From: Ignisphaera sp.
Lineage (GTDB): Archaea; Thermoproteota; Thermoprotei_A; Sulfolobales; Ignisphaeraceae
Length of the DNA stretch: 64,000 bases
Assembly: GCA_038735125.1 (NCBI GenBank)
Contig: JAVYNU010000009.1
Coordinates: forward strand, 21,016 to 85,015
Direction of reading: 5' to 3'
Shown here: positions 9,111 to 17,263 of the stretch, in pieces
Layout: each line of letters begins with the position of its first letter
Numbering within the stretch: the first letter of the stretch is position 1
Notes under the pieces: generated by a model
Database searches by the model: none
Told to the model about the DNA's origin: nothing
Seen by the model: only the letters and a program-made list of their open reading frames with translations
Program-made: the position numbers and the translations under genes

Positions 9111-9650
9111 CTAAACCCCACCTCAAATTGTACTAGATTTAACTGGTTATTATTTTCATTGTGAAAATCAGATAAAGGTTTTGCTGCAATGTTTAAGACA
9201 TCATCATTTTCCTGTACTACTGCATGGTATTCACGTCAAAAAGTTAAGGGATGATGCTAAGAAATATATTCTTAAACTTTGTTAAACCTTGAATTACTTT
9301 GAGGCATTAATCCTTAATCATCTTAAAGTTTTTGATGTATTTTGTTGATATATTTAAATAAAATGCATTAAATGGAATAATTGCTAATACCAAGTTAGGA
9401 GCTCAATGATTGCTGCTACATGTAGCTGGTAACAAAATAAGTGTCATCATATTTAAGAGGGCTTGAGAGAGACCAACTATGATATAGTTGTAGATGGAAT
9501 GTATAGTTACATTAGGCAGTAACTGAGAAGATTTTGAAAGAATTTCCATACGAATTAGCTTGGCATTGTTTATGATAAGATTTGTTCAGAATATAAATAA
9601 AATTTATTAACCAAATTAAGCATTTTTATGCAAAGATTTGCATAAAATAG
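9111..9650 (+). pseudogene. 540-bp gene-poor gap with possible decayed coding traces
   Basis: There is no intact gene of useful length on either strand. On the plus strand, around 9408-9460, one frame reads LLHVAGNKISVIIFKRA then stop; a different frame around 9465-9520 reads TNYDIVVDGMYSYIRQ then stop. Two short protein-like stretches in shifted frames interrupted by stops suggest a decayed gene, possibly mobile, but neither matches a family I can name. The right end (9590-9650) holds the promoter and palindrome of the next gene. Confidence 0.25.
9624..9647. promoter_or_regulatory. Perfect 24-bp palindromic operator candidate
   Basis: Arms TTTTATGCAAA and TTTGCATAAAA form a perfect 11-bp inverted repeat around a GA spacer, ending 3 bp before the GTG start of the next gene. 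A TATA-like tract (TATAAATAAA, ~9592) lies about 30 bp upstream, so the palindrome covers the expected transcription start. That is the usual place for a repressor site in archaea. A hairpin in the leader RNA is the alternative. Confidence 0.55.
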
Positions 9651-10214
9651 GTGGTTTATATATCACAAGCTCAAATAGAATCGACTAAACAGCTAGTTGG
9701 AGATGAAGGTGAAGTGAGGAGGTCAGCAGTTTGGGAGGAGGCTTTAATACAAGAGTTTATTTACGCTATTGGTCACCTTAATCACGTTGAGCAACATCTA
9801 CTAGAATCAGATTCTTATGTTGGAGCACCAATTTTTGCTGACCTTGTTGATTCTTTCAGGGAGCAGAGAAAGGTTGTCGGCCAAGTGCTATTCCTGATAG
9901 AGAAGCTTGAGAGTATAAAAGGTGGTAGCACAGAGATTAGATCATCATGGGAAAGCATTTGGTGTGCATTAAAGCACTCTACTACAGCACTCATCCATAT
10001 AGACGAATGTATAGAGAAGTTATTGAAGAAGATGAAAGATAATGGAAATCCTGATCTAGTCGAATGTGTAAAGTCATTGTTGATGGTTCGAGAAAATGTG
10101 CTTAAGGGAATAATTAAAATGATTGAGAGAAGCAAATCAGCAGCCGATGTTCTAACTAAGGCTAGTGCGCGGTGTAGGGATGATCTATGTTTAGAAGAGG
10201 TTGAAAAGCATTGA
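9651..10214 (+). CDS. Hypothetical helical-bundle protein
   Basis: A 187-residue, almost wholly alpha-helical soluble protein with no family I recognise. Helices around EALIQEFIYAIGHLNHVEQHLLE (~29-51), FREQRKVVGQVLFLIEKLES, ALKHSTTALIHIDECIEKLLKKM and LMVRENVLKGIIKMIERSK give a four-helix-bundle look. Conserved-looking His and Glu residues occur in helices 1 and 3, but no full metal motif is clear. The C terminus has CRDDLCLE, a possible disulfide or metal pair. GTG start directly behind the 24-bp palindrome. Its stop overlaps the start of the next gene, so the two form a module. Function unknown. Confidence 0.65.
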   Translation: MVYISQAQIESTKQLVGDEGEVRRSAVWEEALIQEFIYAIGHLNHVEQHLLESDSYVGAPIFADLVDSFREQRKVVGQVLFLIEKLESIKGGSTEIRSSWESIWCALKHSTTALIHIDECIEKLLKKMKDNGNPDLVECVKSLLMVRENVLKGIIKMIERSKSAADVLTKASARCRDDLCLEEVEKH

Positions 10215-10489
10215 AGTTATCCGGATATGTATTGCTAAAAATATCTCAGGATGCACCAAGAAATGTCAGGATAAGAATTTATAAAGTGATGAATGGAACT
10301 GTAGTCACTATAAAAGGGAAGAGGTATAAGTCCAAGGGATTGGTAGAACTAATGGATGGAATAAAGATAAATGGTTCTCTATATGTATTTCCATTGGAGA
10401 ACATAACCAAGTTATTAAGAGAGCTATCTGGAAAGGGGTTAGACACTTTTGTAGAAATAATTAATATGTGTACATGTAAATGCGATTAA
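10211..10489 (+). CDS. Small hypothetical partner protein
   Basis: A 92-residue protein predicted as mostly beta strands (LSGYVLLKI, RIRIYKVMNGTVVTIKG, GLVELMDGIKINGSLYVF) followed by a helix and a cysteine tail, MCTCKCD. It starts at a TTG inside the stop region of the preceding gene (ATTGA overlap), indicating translational coupling. The terminal Cys trio could bind a metal or a redox partner. No family recognised; possibly a regulatory or binding partner of the helical protein. Confidence 0.6.
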   Translation: MKLSGYVLLKISQDAPRNVRIRIYKVMNGTVVTIKGKRYKSKGLVELMDGIKINGSLYVFPLENITKLLRELSGKGLDTFVEIINMCTCKCD

Positions 10490-10540
10490 CTCATAAAATT
10501 AAAATTAGACAGGAACCATTGAATCTATGGTAGCAAATCC

Positions 10541-12757
10541 ATGGATGAATCACACGGTATTGAAATACCTTTTGGTGTTGGCAAAGTCATAATAGAATTC
10601 TTTGACAGCAACATTGTGCATGTTGTGCATGTTCCACCAACGTCTCAATATAAAGACAATAGCATAGTTGTTATTGCAAAGCCTAAACATGTTGACATCA
10701 ATGTATATAGATCTGGCGATATAGTTGCTATTTCATCAAGTGAGATTAGCGTCTACGTTGATATAAGTAAAAACAAAATAGATTTCAGATTCAAGGATCT
10801 CTCAATTGAGGAAATCAACAGGAAAGCTATTAAGCAAAGACTTTATGGCGAGGATTTTCATACTTTTGAGCAGGTATTTAAAATAGAGCCAGACTCACTG
10901 CTTCTAGGTCTTGGCCAGCATGCTGGTTATTCTGCTCATAATGCATTTGATTATAGGAATAGAACTGTTTACCTAGTACAGAGAAATACTGATATTGCTG
11001 TTCCGTTTATGGTTTCTAGCTCGGGCTATGGCATTCTATGGGACGCATACTCAATGGCTGTTGTAGAGTCTAGAGGGGATATTCTTAAGGTCTGGTTTGA
11101 GGCTAGTGACTATCTTAGCTACTATGTTATCTATGGACCTGAGCTTGATAGAGTTATAGCGGGGTATAGGTGGTTAACTGGAAAGGCTGTAATGCTGCCA
11201 AGATATGCTTTTGGTTATTGGCAATCTAAAGAGAGATACGCTTCACAAGAAGAGATTGTTTCTGTTGCAAAAATGTTTAGAGAGAGAAGAATACCTATTG
11301 ACATAATTGTTCAGGATTGGAGATACTGGGGGGATTATGGTTGGAATGCATTCAAATTTGATGAAAAGTACTATCCAGATCCAAAGAAAATGGTTGAAGA
11401 TATACATAAGCTTGGTATTAGATTAGCTATATCGATTTGGCCTATATTTGAAAAGAAAACACATATCTATAGAGAGGCTGAGAAAATTGAATGTATAGTT
11501 GGAGGTGGCCACGAGGGCTTTGGTCTTCTAAATGTATTTAAGGAAGAGTGCAGAGAATGGTTCTGGAGGAAGATAAATGAAGCTTTCTATAACATAGGCG
11601 TAGATGGTTGGTGGTTAGACGCCTCAGAGCCAGAGGTAGGGGCTGGTTTGGTATATTCTACTTGGCAGAAAACCCTTGATATAGGTAATGGCAAAAAGAT
11701 GATAAAATTATTGAATGTTTACCCATTGTTTGAATCAGAAGCTGTTTATAAAGGACAGAGATCAATTTCAAATAAAAGGGTTCTTATATTAACAAGATCA
11801 GGTTTTGCAGGTATTCAGAGATATGGCGTTGTTAATTGGAGTGGTGATATAACGGGTGATTGGACAACTTTTAGGGCACAAATATGGGCAGGTCTAAACT
11901 ATAGCTTATCTGGGCTACCATACTGGACAACAGATATTGGAGGGTTTTTCAGCGGAAACCCGGAAACTGATGGATATAGAGAATTGTTTATCAGGTGGTT
12001 CCAATGGGGTGTTTTCTGCCCTATATTCAGGGTTCATGGAACGTATTATCCAAAGGAGCCTTGGAGATTTGGGAAAGAAGCTGAGGAAATATTGGTCAAG
12101 TTCATTAGGCTTAGGTATAGGCTTTTACCGTACATATACACATTGGCTTGGATGGTATACGAAAATGATTATACTATTATGAGACCTCTTGTCATGGACT
12201 TTAGAACTGATAAAACAGCAGCCATAATCGATGACCAATATATGTTTGGGCCATTTATAATGGTATCGCCTATCACATTACCTTCAACATTTGAGAGAGA
12301 TGTTTATTTACCACATGGCATATGGTATGACTTTTGGACTGGCGATAGGATATTGGGAGGTAGATGGATAAGAGTTGAATCACCTCTAGATAGAATACCA
12401 TTACATGTTAGAGGTGGTGCCATACTACCCCTAGCACCTATAACTATTGAAAAAGCAGATAACTATGGAAGTGAAATAGAGTTGAGAATATATAGAGGTG
12501 AAAATAGCGAATTTATGATCTATATAGACGATGGCGAAACATATGACTATGAAAAAGGATTCTATGCAATCATACCTATCAAATGGATTGAGAAAGAGAA
12601 TAAGATAATTATAGACGAGAAGAAGGGAGCAATGAGCATAGGATCTATGAAGCTTAAAATCGTGTTGGTAGATAAAGGTAGGGGAATTGGTATTGAGGAA
12701 TCAAAACCTGACATAGAAGTGGAGTATACTGGTAAAAGGATAGAGCTAAAGACCTAG
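10541..12757 (+). CDS. GH31 glycoside hydrolase (alpha-xylosidase/alpha-glucosidase)
   Basis: A 738-residue family 31 enzyme that releases alpha-linked glucose or xylose from oligosaccharides. It has the N-terminal beta-sandwich (galactose-mutarotase-like, ~1-210), a (beta/alpha)8 barrel (~220-560) and C-terminal beta domains. The catalytic nucleophile is Asp360 in WWLDASEPE and the acid/base is Asp436 in WSGDITGDW. The WLDASEP form resembles archaeal alpha-xylosidases (XylS type) more than maltases, but specificity is inferred. No signal peptide, so probably intracellular. It follows the two-gene unknown module by 51 bp. With the ROK kinase elsewhere it supports growth on plant or starch oligosaccharides. 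Confidence 0.9.
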   Translation: MDESHGIEIPFGVGKVIIEFFDSNIVHVVHVPPTSQYKDNSIVVIAKPKHVDINVYRSGDIVAISSSEISVYVDISKNKIDFRFKDLSIEEINRKAIKQRLYGEDFHTFEQVFKIEPDSLLLGLGQHAGYSAHNAFDYRNRTVYLVQRNTDIAVPFMVSSSGYGILWDAYSMAVVESRGDILKVWFEASDYLSYYVIYGPELDRVIAGYRWLTGKAVMLPRYAFGYWQSKERYASQEEIVSVAKMFRERRIPIDIIVQDWRYWGDYGWNAFKFDEKYYPDPKKMVEDIHKLGIRLAISIWPIFEKKTHIYREAEKIECIVGGGHEGFGLLNVFKEECREWFWRKINEAFYNIGVDGWWLDASEPEVGAGLVYSTWQKTLDIGNGKKMIKLLNVYPLFESEAVYKGQRSISNKRVLILTRSGFAGIQRYGVVNWSGDITGDWTTFRAQIWAGLNYSLSGLPYWTTDIGGFFSGNPETDGYRELFIRWFQWGVFCPIFRVHGTYYPKEPWRFGKEAEEILVKFIRLRYRLLPYIYTLAWMVYENDYTIMRPLVMDFRTDKTAAIIDDQYMFGPFIMVSPITLPSTFERDVYLPHGIWYDFWTGDRILGGRWIRVESPLDRIPLHVRGGAILPLAPITIEKADNYGSEIELRIYRGENSEFMIYIDDGETYDYEKGFYAIIPIKWIEKENKIIIDEKKGAMSIGSMKLKIVLVDKGRGIGIEESKPDIEVEYTGKRIELKT

Positions 12758-12767
12758 TCTTTCATTA

Positions 12768-12799
12768 TACAACAGCTTTTATTTCTAAATAAAGTTGTA
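12768..12799. promoter_or_regulatory. Interrupted inverted repeat before the flavoprotein gene
   Basis: Outer arms TACAAC and GTTGTA and inner arms TTTATTT and AAATAAA form an interrupted dyad that overlaps the likely TATA region and ends 18 bp before the ATG at 12818. It could be an operator for the oxidoreductase gene or a terminator hairpin for the glycosidase gene. Confidence 0.35.
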
Positions 12800-12817
12800 T
12801 ATATATTCGTGACTGGG

Positions 12818-14167
12818 ATGTCAAAAAATGTCGTAATAATAGGAGGCGGTGCTGCAGGAGCATCAGCTGCTTCAAGAGCCAAGAAGCTTGATCCCTCAGC
12901 CAAAGTCATACTCATCGAGGCAACTGATATGATTACACATGGACCATGCGCTATTCCTTACTATGTTGAGGGAATAGTCAAAGACAAGAAAATGCTTGTA
13001 ACATATACTCCAGAGGATTTTGAGCGCGATAGAGGCATAAAGGTTTTAACAAATACTGTTGCAAAGAGTATTGATGTAGATAAAAAGGTTGTTGCCGTAA
13101 AGAGGGATGGCAAAGAATTCACAATTGAATGGGATAAGTTGATCATTGCAACTGGTGCCACACCTATAAAGCCGAGGGTTAATGGTATTGATCTAAAAAA
13201 TGTTTATACGATTAGACACCCAGTACAAGCAGATGAGCTGTCTAATGCAATTAGAAAAGCAAATAATATAGTAATTGTTGGTGGAAGCTATCTAGGGTTA
13301 GAAATAGCTGAGGCCGCTCTTTCTCTAGGCAAGAAGACAATGCTCATTGAGAAAGAAGATCAGTTGCTTCCAAAATCTCTAGATAGGGATGTGGCTGACA
13401 TTGTTGCAAAAGAGGTTATGTCAAGGGGTCTCGAAATACATCTTTCTGAGCCACTAAAAGAAATTATTGGGAAGGAATTTGCAGAGGCTGTTGCAACCAG
13501 TAAAAACATTTACAAAACTGACCTAGTTATTTTAGCAACGGGTGTTAAACCAAATACAGAACTGGCTGTAAAAAGTGGTATTAAAATAGGGGTTACTGGA
13601 GCTATAGAAGTAAATGAATACATGGAGACAAACATTGAAGGTGTGTATGCGGCTGGCGATGTGGCTGAGAAAAGACATGCGATAACAGGTAAGAAGGTTT
13701 GGATACCACTAGCACCATCAGCCAATAAAGAAGGGCAAGTAGCAGGTGCAAATGCAGCTCTTGGAAGGATTTTAAGATTTCCTGGTGTTGTCGGAACAGC
13801 TATAACAAAGTTCTTTGATATGTACATCGCTAGAACAGGGCTAAATGAAGAAGAGGCAAGGGAGCATGGATTCAAAATAGAAAGTAAGTTGATAAGAGTT
13901 AGAACCAAAGCTCATTATTATCCAAAAGGCACATATGCATACATAAAGATGGTTATAGACGTGTCTACTGGAAGAATACTTGGAGCGCAGATAATTGGGT
14001 GGGAGGAATCAGTTGCTGAGTATATCAATGCTGTTGCAATAGCTATTGAAAAAGGAATGACTATAGAAGATCTATTCTTTGCAGATATAGGTTATCATCC
14101 TGCGGTTGCCCCTGTCTGGCACCCCCTAATAGTTGCAGCAAGAACATTATCTCATGGTCGCTTCTGA
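12818..14167 (+). CDS. FAD-dependent CoA-disulfide reductase/NADH oxidase-like protein
   Basis: Pyridine nucleotide-disulfide oxidoreductase of about 449 residues. FAD-binding GGGAAGASAASRAKK is at the N terminus, the active-site cysteine is in HGPCAIPYY (residue 44 from this start), the NAD(P)H-binding VGGSYLGLEIAEA is near residue 150, and GVYAAGDVAE is the second FAD motif. The single cysteine, rather than a CxxxxC pair, puts it with CoA-disulfide reductases, NADH oxidases and polysulfide reductases. It may reduce CoA disulfide or sulfur species, or remove oxygen. The C-terminal dimerisation domain ends with YHPAVAPVWHPL. ATG 12818 is preferred to GTG 12809. Confidence 0.88.
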   Translation: MSKNVVIIGGGAAGASAASRAKKLDPSAKVILIEATDMITHGPCAIPYYVEGIVKDKKMLVTYTPEDFERDRGIKVLTNTVAKSIDVDKKVVAVKRDGKEFTIEWDKLIIATGATPIKPRVNGIDLKNVYTIRHPVQADELSNAIRKANNIVIVGGSYLGLEIAEAALSLGKKTMLIEKEDQLLPKSLDRDVADIVAKEVMSRGLEIHLSEPLKEIIGKEFAEAVATSKNIYKTDLVILATGVKPNTELAVKSGIKIGVTGAIEVNEYMETNIEGVYAAGDVAEKRHAITGKKVWIPLAPSANKEGQVAGANAALGRILRFPGVVGTAITKFFDMYIARTGLNEEEAREHGFKIESKLIRVRTKAHYYPKGTYAYIKMVIDVSTGRILGAQIIGWEESVAEYINAVAIAIEKGMTIEDLFFADIGYHPAVAPVWHPLIVAARTLSHGRF

Positions 14168-14224
14168 TGACAAAATAATGCTTGCTATGATACGGAGTTT
14201 TCTATTTACGAAAAGTGATGGGTT

Positions 14225-15340
14225 ATGCTCATACCACCTGTAGCAAGCTATGAGAAATGGAAACAGTTTTTTAAGAGGGATATTGGGAGAGCTCTAGGAT
14301 ATTGTGAAAGGATTGTTGGGTTATATAATAAACTCTCAATGACTTATTCCGATATAAATACGAAAAAGATTGTTGCAGGTATTATAGGTAAAAATACTAT
14401 AGGTCATTGGAGGGATATTCAAAAAATTTTCGAAGAATTTTTTGGTATAAAGTGTATCAGATGTTCCGAAATCGTAAAGGATATTGCAAGTGGGATACCA
14501 TATGACATGGTATTACAAAAAGTCTCACTATTTTTTGGAGAACCAAGAGCTATTAGAGAGATTGAAGCATTGATGGTTATACTAGCTGAAATCTATAAGA
14601 ATTCTGTTATTGCAAGACCTCCGGCAATTACTTCTAGTATTTTTAACGTGGATTATAATACCTTAACCAGTAACCCTCTTCACATAATCAGAATATTGAG
14701 AGGCTTGTACACTTCGTTTCTGGCACTTCTACCTCTATATAATGAATTTACTTATTTTCTATTAATAACAAGAAACATGGACTATGATTTGTTTAAAAAA
14801 TACTTTAGAGATTTGGACTTAGGGTTTCTGTCAAGATTTGGCATAAAGTATAGAAAAATACATTTATGCGAAGAAACTGCGATAATAGGTCATGAAAAGA
14901 ATAGCGCTGGAGAAAAGATACAGATTTTGGTCAATAATATATATAGGTTTTTTAAGCAACAGCCATATGCTATAAGGAGATTTATTAGGGTTATCGATGA
15001 AGAAGAGAAATTTGTAAGAAGTATGATCGCAACACTACAAGGAATATCCACGGAATTGGGAATAAAAGTTAGTCAGAGCCTCTATAGCTCATTATATAGA
15101 AATGCTGAGAAGAGATATATTAGGGCTGGATACACTTATGTGGAGACAATTATTAGAGTAAATAGAAGAGATTGTAGTGTCAAAATAAAGGATTTCTCAA
15201 TTGCGTACAAAGATTTTGTAGGATATATGGAGCCATATATGATCACAGGGCTTTTTCAACTGGATAATATTATACCCAAAGACGATTATATTGATATGTA
15301 TGCAAAGATTTATATGAAACCAGGAAAGACTGGCATATAG
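14225..15340 (+). CDS. Conserved-looking hypothetical protein, 371 aa
   Basis: I do not recognise this protein. It is mostly helical, basic and soluble, with one weakly hydrophobic segment around LYTSFLALLPLYNEFTYFLL (~161-180) that could be a buried helix. Cysteines occur as KCIRC near residue 80. The C-terminal part (VRSMIATLQGIS, YVETIIRVNRRD) is strand-helix mixed. It lies alone between the flavoprotein gene (57 bp upstream) and a convergent transporter gene. Reading frame, composition and start are convincing; function unknown. Confidence 0.6.
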   Translation: MLIPPVASYEKWKQFFKRDIGRALGYCERIVGLYNKLSMTYSDINTKKIVAGIIGKNTIGHWRDIQKIFEEFFGIKCIRCSEIVKDIASGIPYDMVLQKVSLFFGEPRAIREIEALMVILAEIYKNSVIARPPAITSSIFNVDYNTLTSNPLHIIRILRGLYTSFLALLPLYNEFTYFLLITRNMDYDLFKKYFRDLDLGFLSRFGIKYRKIHLCEETAIIGHEKNSAGEKIQILVNNIYRFFKQQPYAIRRFIRVIDEEEKFVRSMIATLQGISTELGIKVSQSLYSSLYRNAEKRYIRAGYTYVETIIRVNRRDCSVKIKDFSIAYKDFVGYMEPYMITGLFQLDNIIPKDDYIDMYAKIYMKPGKTGI

Positions 15341-15386
15341 CATGTATGTTGAGCCCTGGTTAAATTACAGTTAAGTTGATGTAGTA

Positions 15387-16334
15387 TCACAACACTAAAC
15401 TCCATAGTGTTAATGCCAAAACTATTGAAATAGGTGTTAATAATATTAAAAGCAATGTTATCAAATCCTCATCTAAGTGAAACACCTTACCCAAAACTAT
15501 ATTTGTTACAGCAGGTGGCATAATACTTTGGAGAATAAGTCCATGAATGTATAGATTGCTACTGAAGTCGAAACCACGCAATAGCAGAAAGGATATAAAT
15601 AACATTAATAAGGGTGATAATATGTATTTAATTATACATGATGTTACAACAATTTTAGCATCATTCTTCAACGTTTTTATGCTTAACTTTCCTATTGAAC
15701 CTCCAATAACAATAAACGACAAATAGAATGAGTACGAAACTAAATAATCTATGTAATTTACTGCAGTAACATCCCCCTCATATTTAACACCATACAGCAT
15801 CCTTATTATTAGTGCGACAGTAAATGCAGCAAGCACAGGTAGGGACTTGAAATGAATAGCTTTTTCATGAGCTTTCCTTACGGCGATGTATGCCAAGAAC
15901 ATGGTCAAAAACGGTAACACAATGTTGAAGGCAATCATATATGGCAAAACATATGTACTATTACTCCACAGTATTAAGGCCAGTGGTATTGCTAAGTAAC
16001 CTGAATTTGGCATTGAAAGTGATAGAGAGGCTGAGAATGCCGTAACAGGTGTTGTAATGGATCTAAGCAATAGGAAAGAGATTATCAAGATCAGAATTAT
16101 GTGAAGTAATGATATAAATATTAGTGTAGTAAATTCATAGCCAATTTGAGTAAACCCAATTTTGATTATTAAGGTAATTGGGACAGCGATATAGAAAAGA
16201 TAATTATTGAAAGCATCGATAAGCATATTACCGAATTTAGATCCCCATCTAGACAATATAAACCCTATTATCATCAGAAGCACCATGATTAAAGGGTTAT
16301 AGATGTTCGTTTGCATCACCTTTAAAGATTTCAA
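15387..16334 (-). CDS. AEC-family permease (auxin efflux carrier-like)
   Basis: A 315-residue integral membrane protein with about ten hydrophobic segments arranged as two five-helix halves. The N-terminal half has LMIIGFILSRWGSKFGNMLIDAFNN and VTAFSASLSLSMPNSGYLAIPLAL, the crossover region typical of AEC carriers (the PNSGYLA/N-x-G-Y motif). The second half has the matching QSIMPPAVTNIVLG motif. AEC proteins export or exchange small organic anions; the substrate is not predictable. The gene is monocistronic, and a C/D sRNA lies just upstream on the opposite strand. Confidence 0.85.
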   Translation of the reverse strand: MKSLKVMQTNIYNPLIMVLLMIIGFILSRWGSKFGNMLIDAFNNYLFYIAVPITLIIKIGFTQIGYEFTTLIFISLLHIILILIISFLLLRSITTPVTAFSASLSLSMPNSGYLAIPLALILWSNSTYVLPYMIAFNIVLPFLTMFLAYIAVRKAHEKAIHFKSLPVLAAFTVALIIRMLYGVKYEGDVTAVNYIDYLVSYSFYLSFIVIGGSIGKLSIKTLKNDAKIVVTSCIIKYILSPLLMLFISFLLLRGFDFSSNLYIHGLILQSIMPPAVTNIVLGKVFHLDEDLITLLLILLTPISIVLALTLWSLVL

Positions 16335-16370
16335 TAGTATTTAATTAAGCATGGCAGTAACTTTTATAAA

Positions 16371-16433
16371 TATCTGTGATGAGCCTGTGGCACACTGAAG
16401 AGATGATGTGGAACACCTAGTCTGATAAAGATA
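16371..16433 (+). ncRNA. C/D-box sRNA (2'-O-methylation guide)
   Basis: Box C GTGATGA (16376-16382), 12-nt D' guide (16383-16394), box D' CTGA (16395-16398), 4-nt spacer, box C' ATGATGT (16403-16409), 12-nt D guide GGAACACCTAGT (16410-16421), box D CTGA (16422-16425). The flanks TATCT (16371-16375) and AGATA (16429-16433) pair as a short terminal stem. Both 12-nt guide spacings are canonical for archaeal C/D sRNPs. The D guide is complementary to ACTAGGTGTTCC; I recall a CUAGGUGU stretch in archaeal 16S rRNA, which would be the target (unverified). A TATA-like tract (~16339) fits its own promoter. Confidence 0.8.
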
Positions 16434-16446
16434 CTCCTCAATCATA

Positions 16447-17223
16447 TCAGCTTTTCTTTCTGCATAGTAAGGTTGGTATATCAATTACCCTTACAGGGGT
16501 TAGCCATTCAATTCTCCAAATTTCTTCAACTAATCTCAAGTATTCTTTACCGCCATACATTCTAACGCTGTTTGTATGCCAAAGCAAAGTGACTATCTCA
16601 ATACCTTGCCTGTTGAAGTTTTCTAGAGTTTCTATAATCCTTTGATATGCTTCATCTGGTTTGACCCCCCAGTATGTAAACATATATGTATCCATCATTG
16701 TTATGGGCAATTCCACCACATCACCAAGTATATAACACCCTGAGCTATCAAGTGATGGCCCTATTTTCGATTTACATATACTACTATCATATTTTATACC
16801 TATTGCACTTAACCTCTGTATTAAACTGGCATCTATTTTAAGATAGTGAACCCTCAAGCTCTTAACTTCTTGGGAATATATCTTCTCCAGCAAAGTCTTT
16901 TCTTGCCTGATTTTTTCAAGGTTTTCTCCGCTGTTTGAATGCAGACCAACTTCCCAGCTATTTCTCCTCAATTCGGATATGACATCACTATAAAGCTCAG
17001 CAGTTGTATAATCGTCGTAGACAGTTCTAAAGAAAAATGTTGATTTAATTCCTTGGCGCTGCTCATAATCCATTATAGCTGTTATCCCATCATATATATT
17101 TTCCCTCAAAGTAAAAAATTTATATCTATCCTCAATAGAGAATCTGTTCAAACGTGCTAGTACATGTTCTATTGTAGGACCTTTTCTACTCCAATCAACA
17201 TCATGTGTTAGAACTAACAACAC
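16447..17223 (-). CDS. Polysaccharide deacetylase-like (NodB fold) protein
   Basis: A 258-residue protein of the carbohydrate esterase 4 type. The N-terminal LTHDVDWSRKG gives the metal/catalytic Asp pair of NodB-fold enzymes, KSTFFFRTVYDDY the second strand, and VGLHSNSGENLEKI the H-x-S/T metal motif; VTLLWHTNS near the C terminus gives the catalytic His. Family members remove N- or O-acetyl groups from glycans, or act on N-C bonds of cyclic amides. No signal peptide, so the substrate may be a cytosolic or lipid-linked glycan precursor. It is divergent (40 bp) from the ATP-grasp/HAD gene, suggesting a shared pathway and shared control. Confidence 0.75.
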   Translation of the reverse strand: MLLVLTHDVDWSRKGPTIEHVLARLNRFSIEDRYKFFTLRENIYDGITAIMDYEQRQGIKSTFFFRTVYDDYTTAELYSDVISELRRNSWEVGLHSNSGENLEKIRQEKTLLEKIYSQEVKSLRVHYLKIDASLIQRLSAIGIKYDSSICKSKIGPSLDSSGCYILGDVVELPITMMDTYMFTYWGVKPDEAYQRIIETLENFNRQGIEIVTLLWHTNSVRMYGGKEYLRLVEEIWRIEWLTPVRVIDIPTLLCRKKS

Positions 17224-17263
17224 TTTTATTCACCTCTAGACAATGTCTTTGTGGCGATAGCTA

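Noticed and set aside
9140..9215. Possible minus-strand C/D sRNA in the 540-bp gap (ATGATGA and CTGA)
   Set aside because: C-to-D distance is too short for two guides and no internal D'/C' boxes exist.
13510..13908. 132-codon minus-strand frame inside the flavoprotein gene
   Set aside because: Antisense shadow; the plus-strand gene carries all motifs.
14164..14220. Possible C/D sRNA after the flavoprotein gene (CTGATGA)
   Set aside because: There is a C-like box but no CTGA at usable distance on the same strand.
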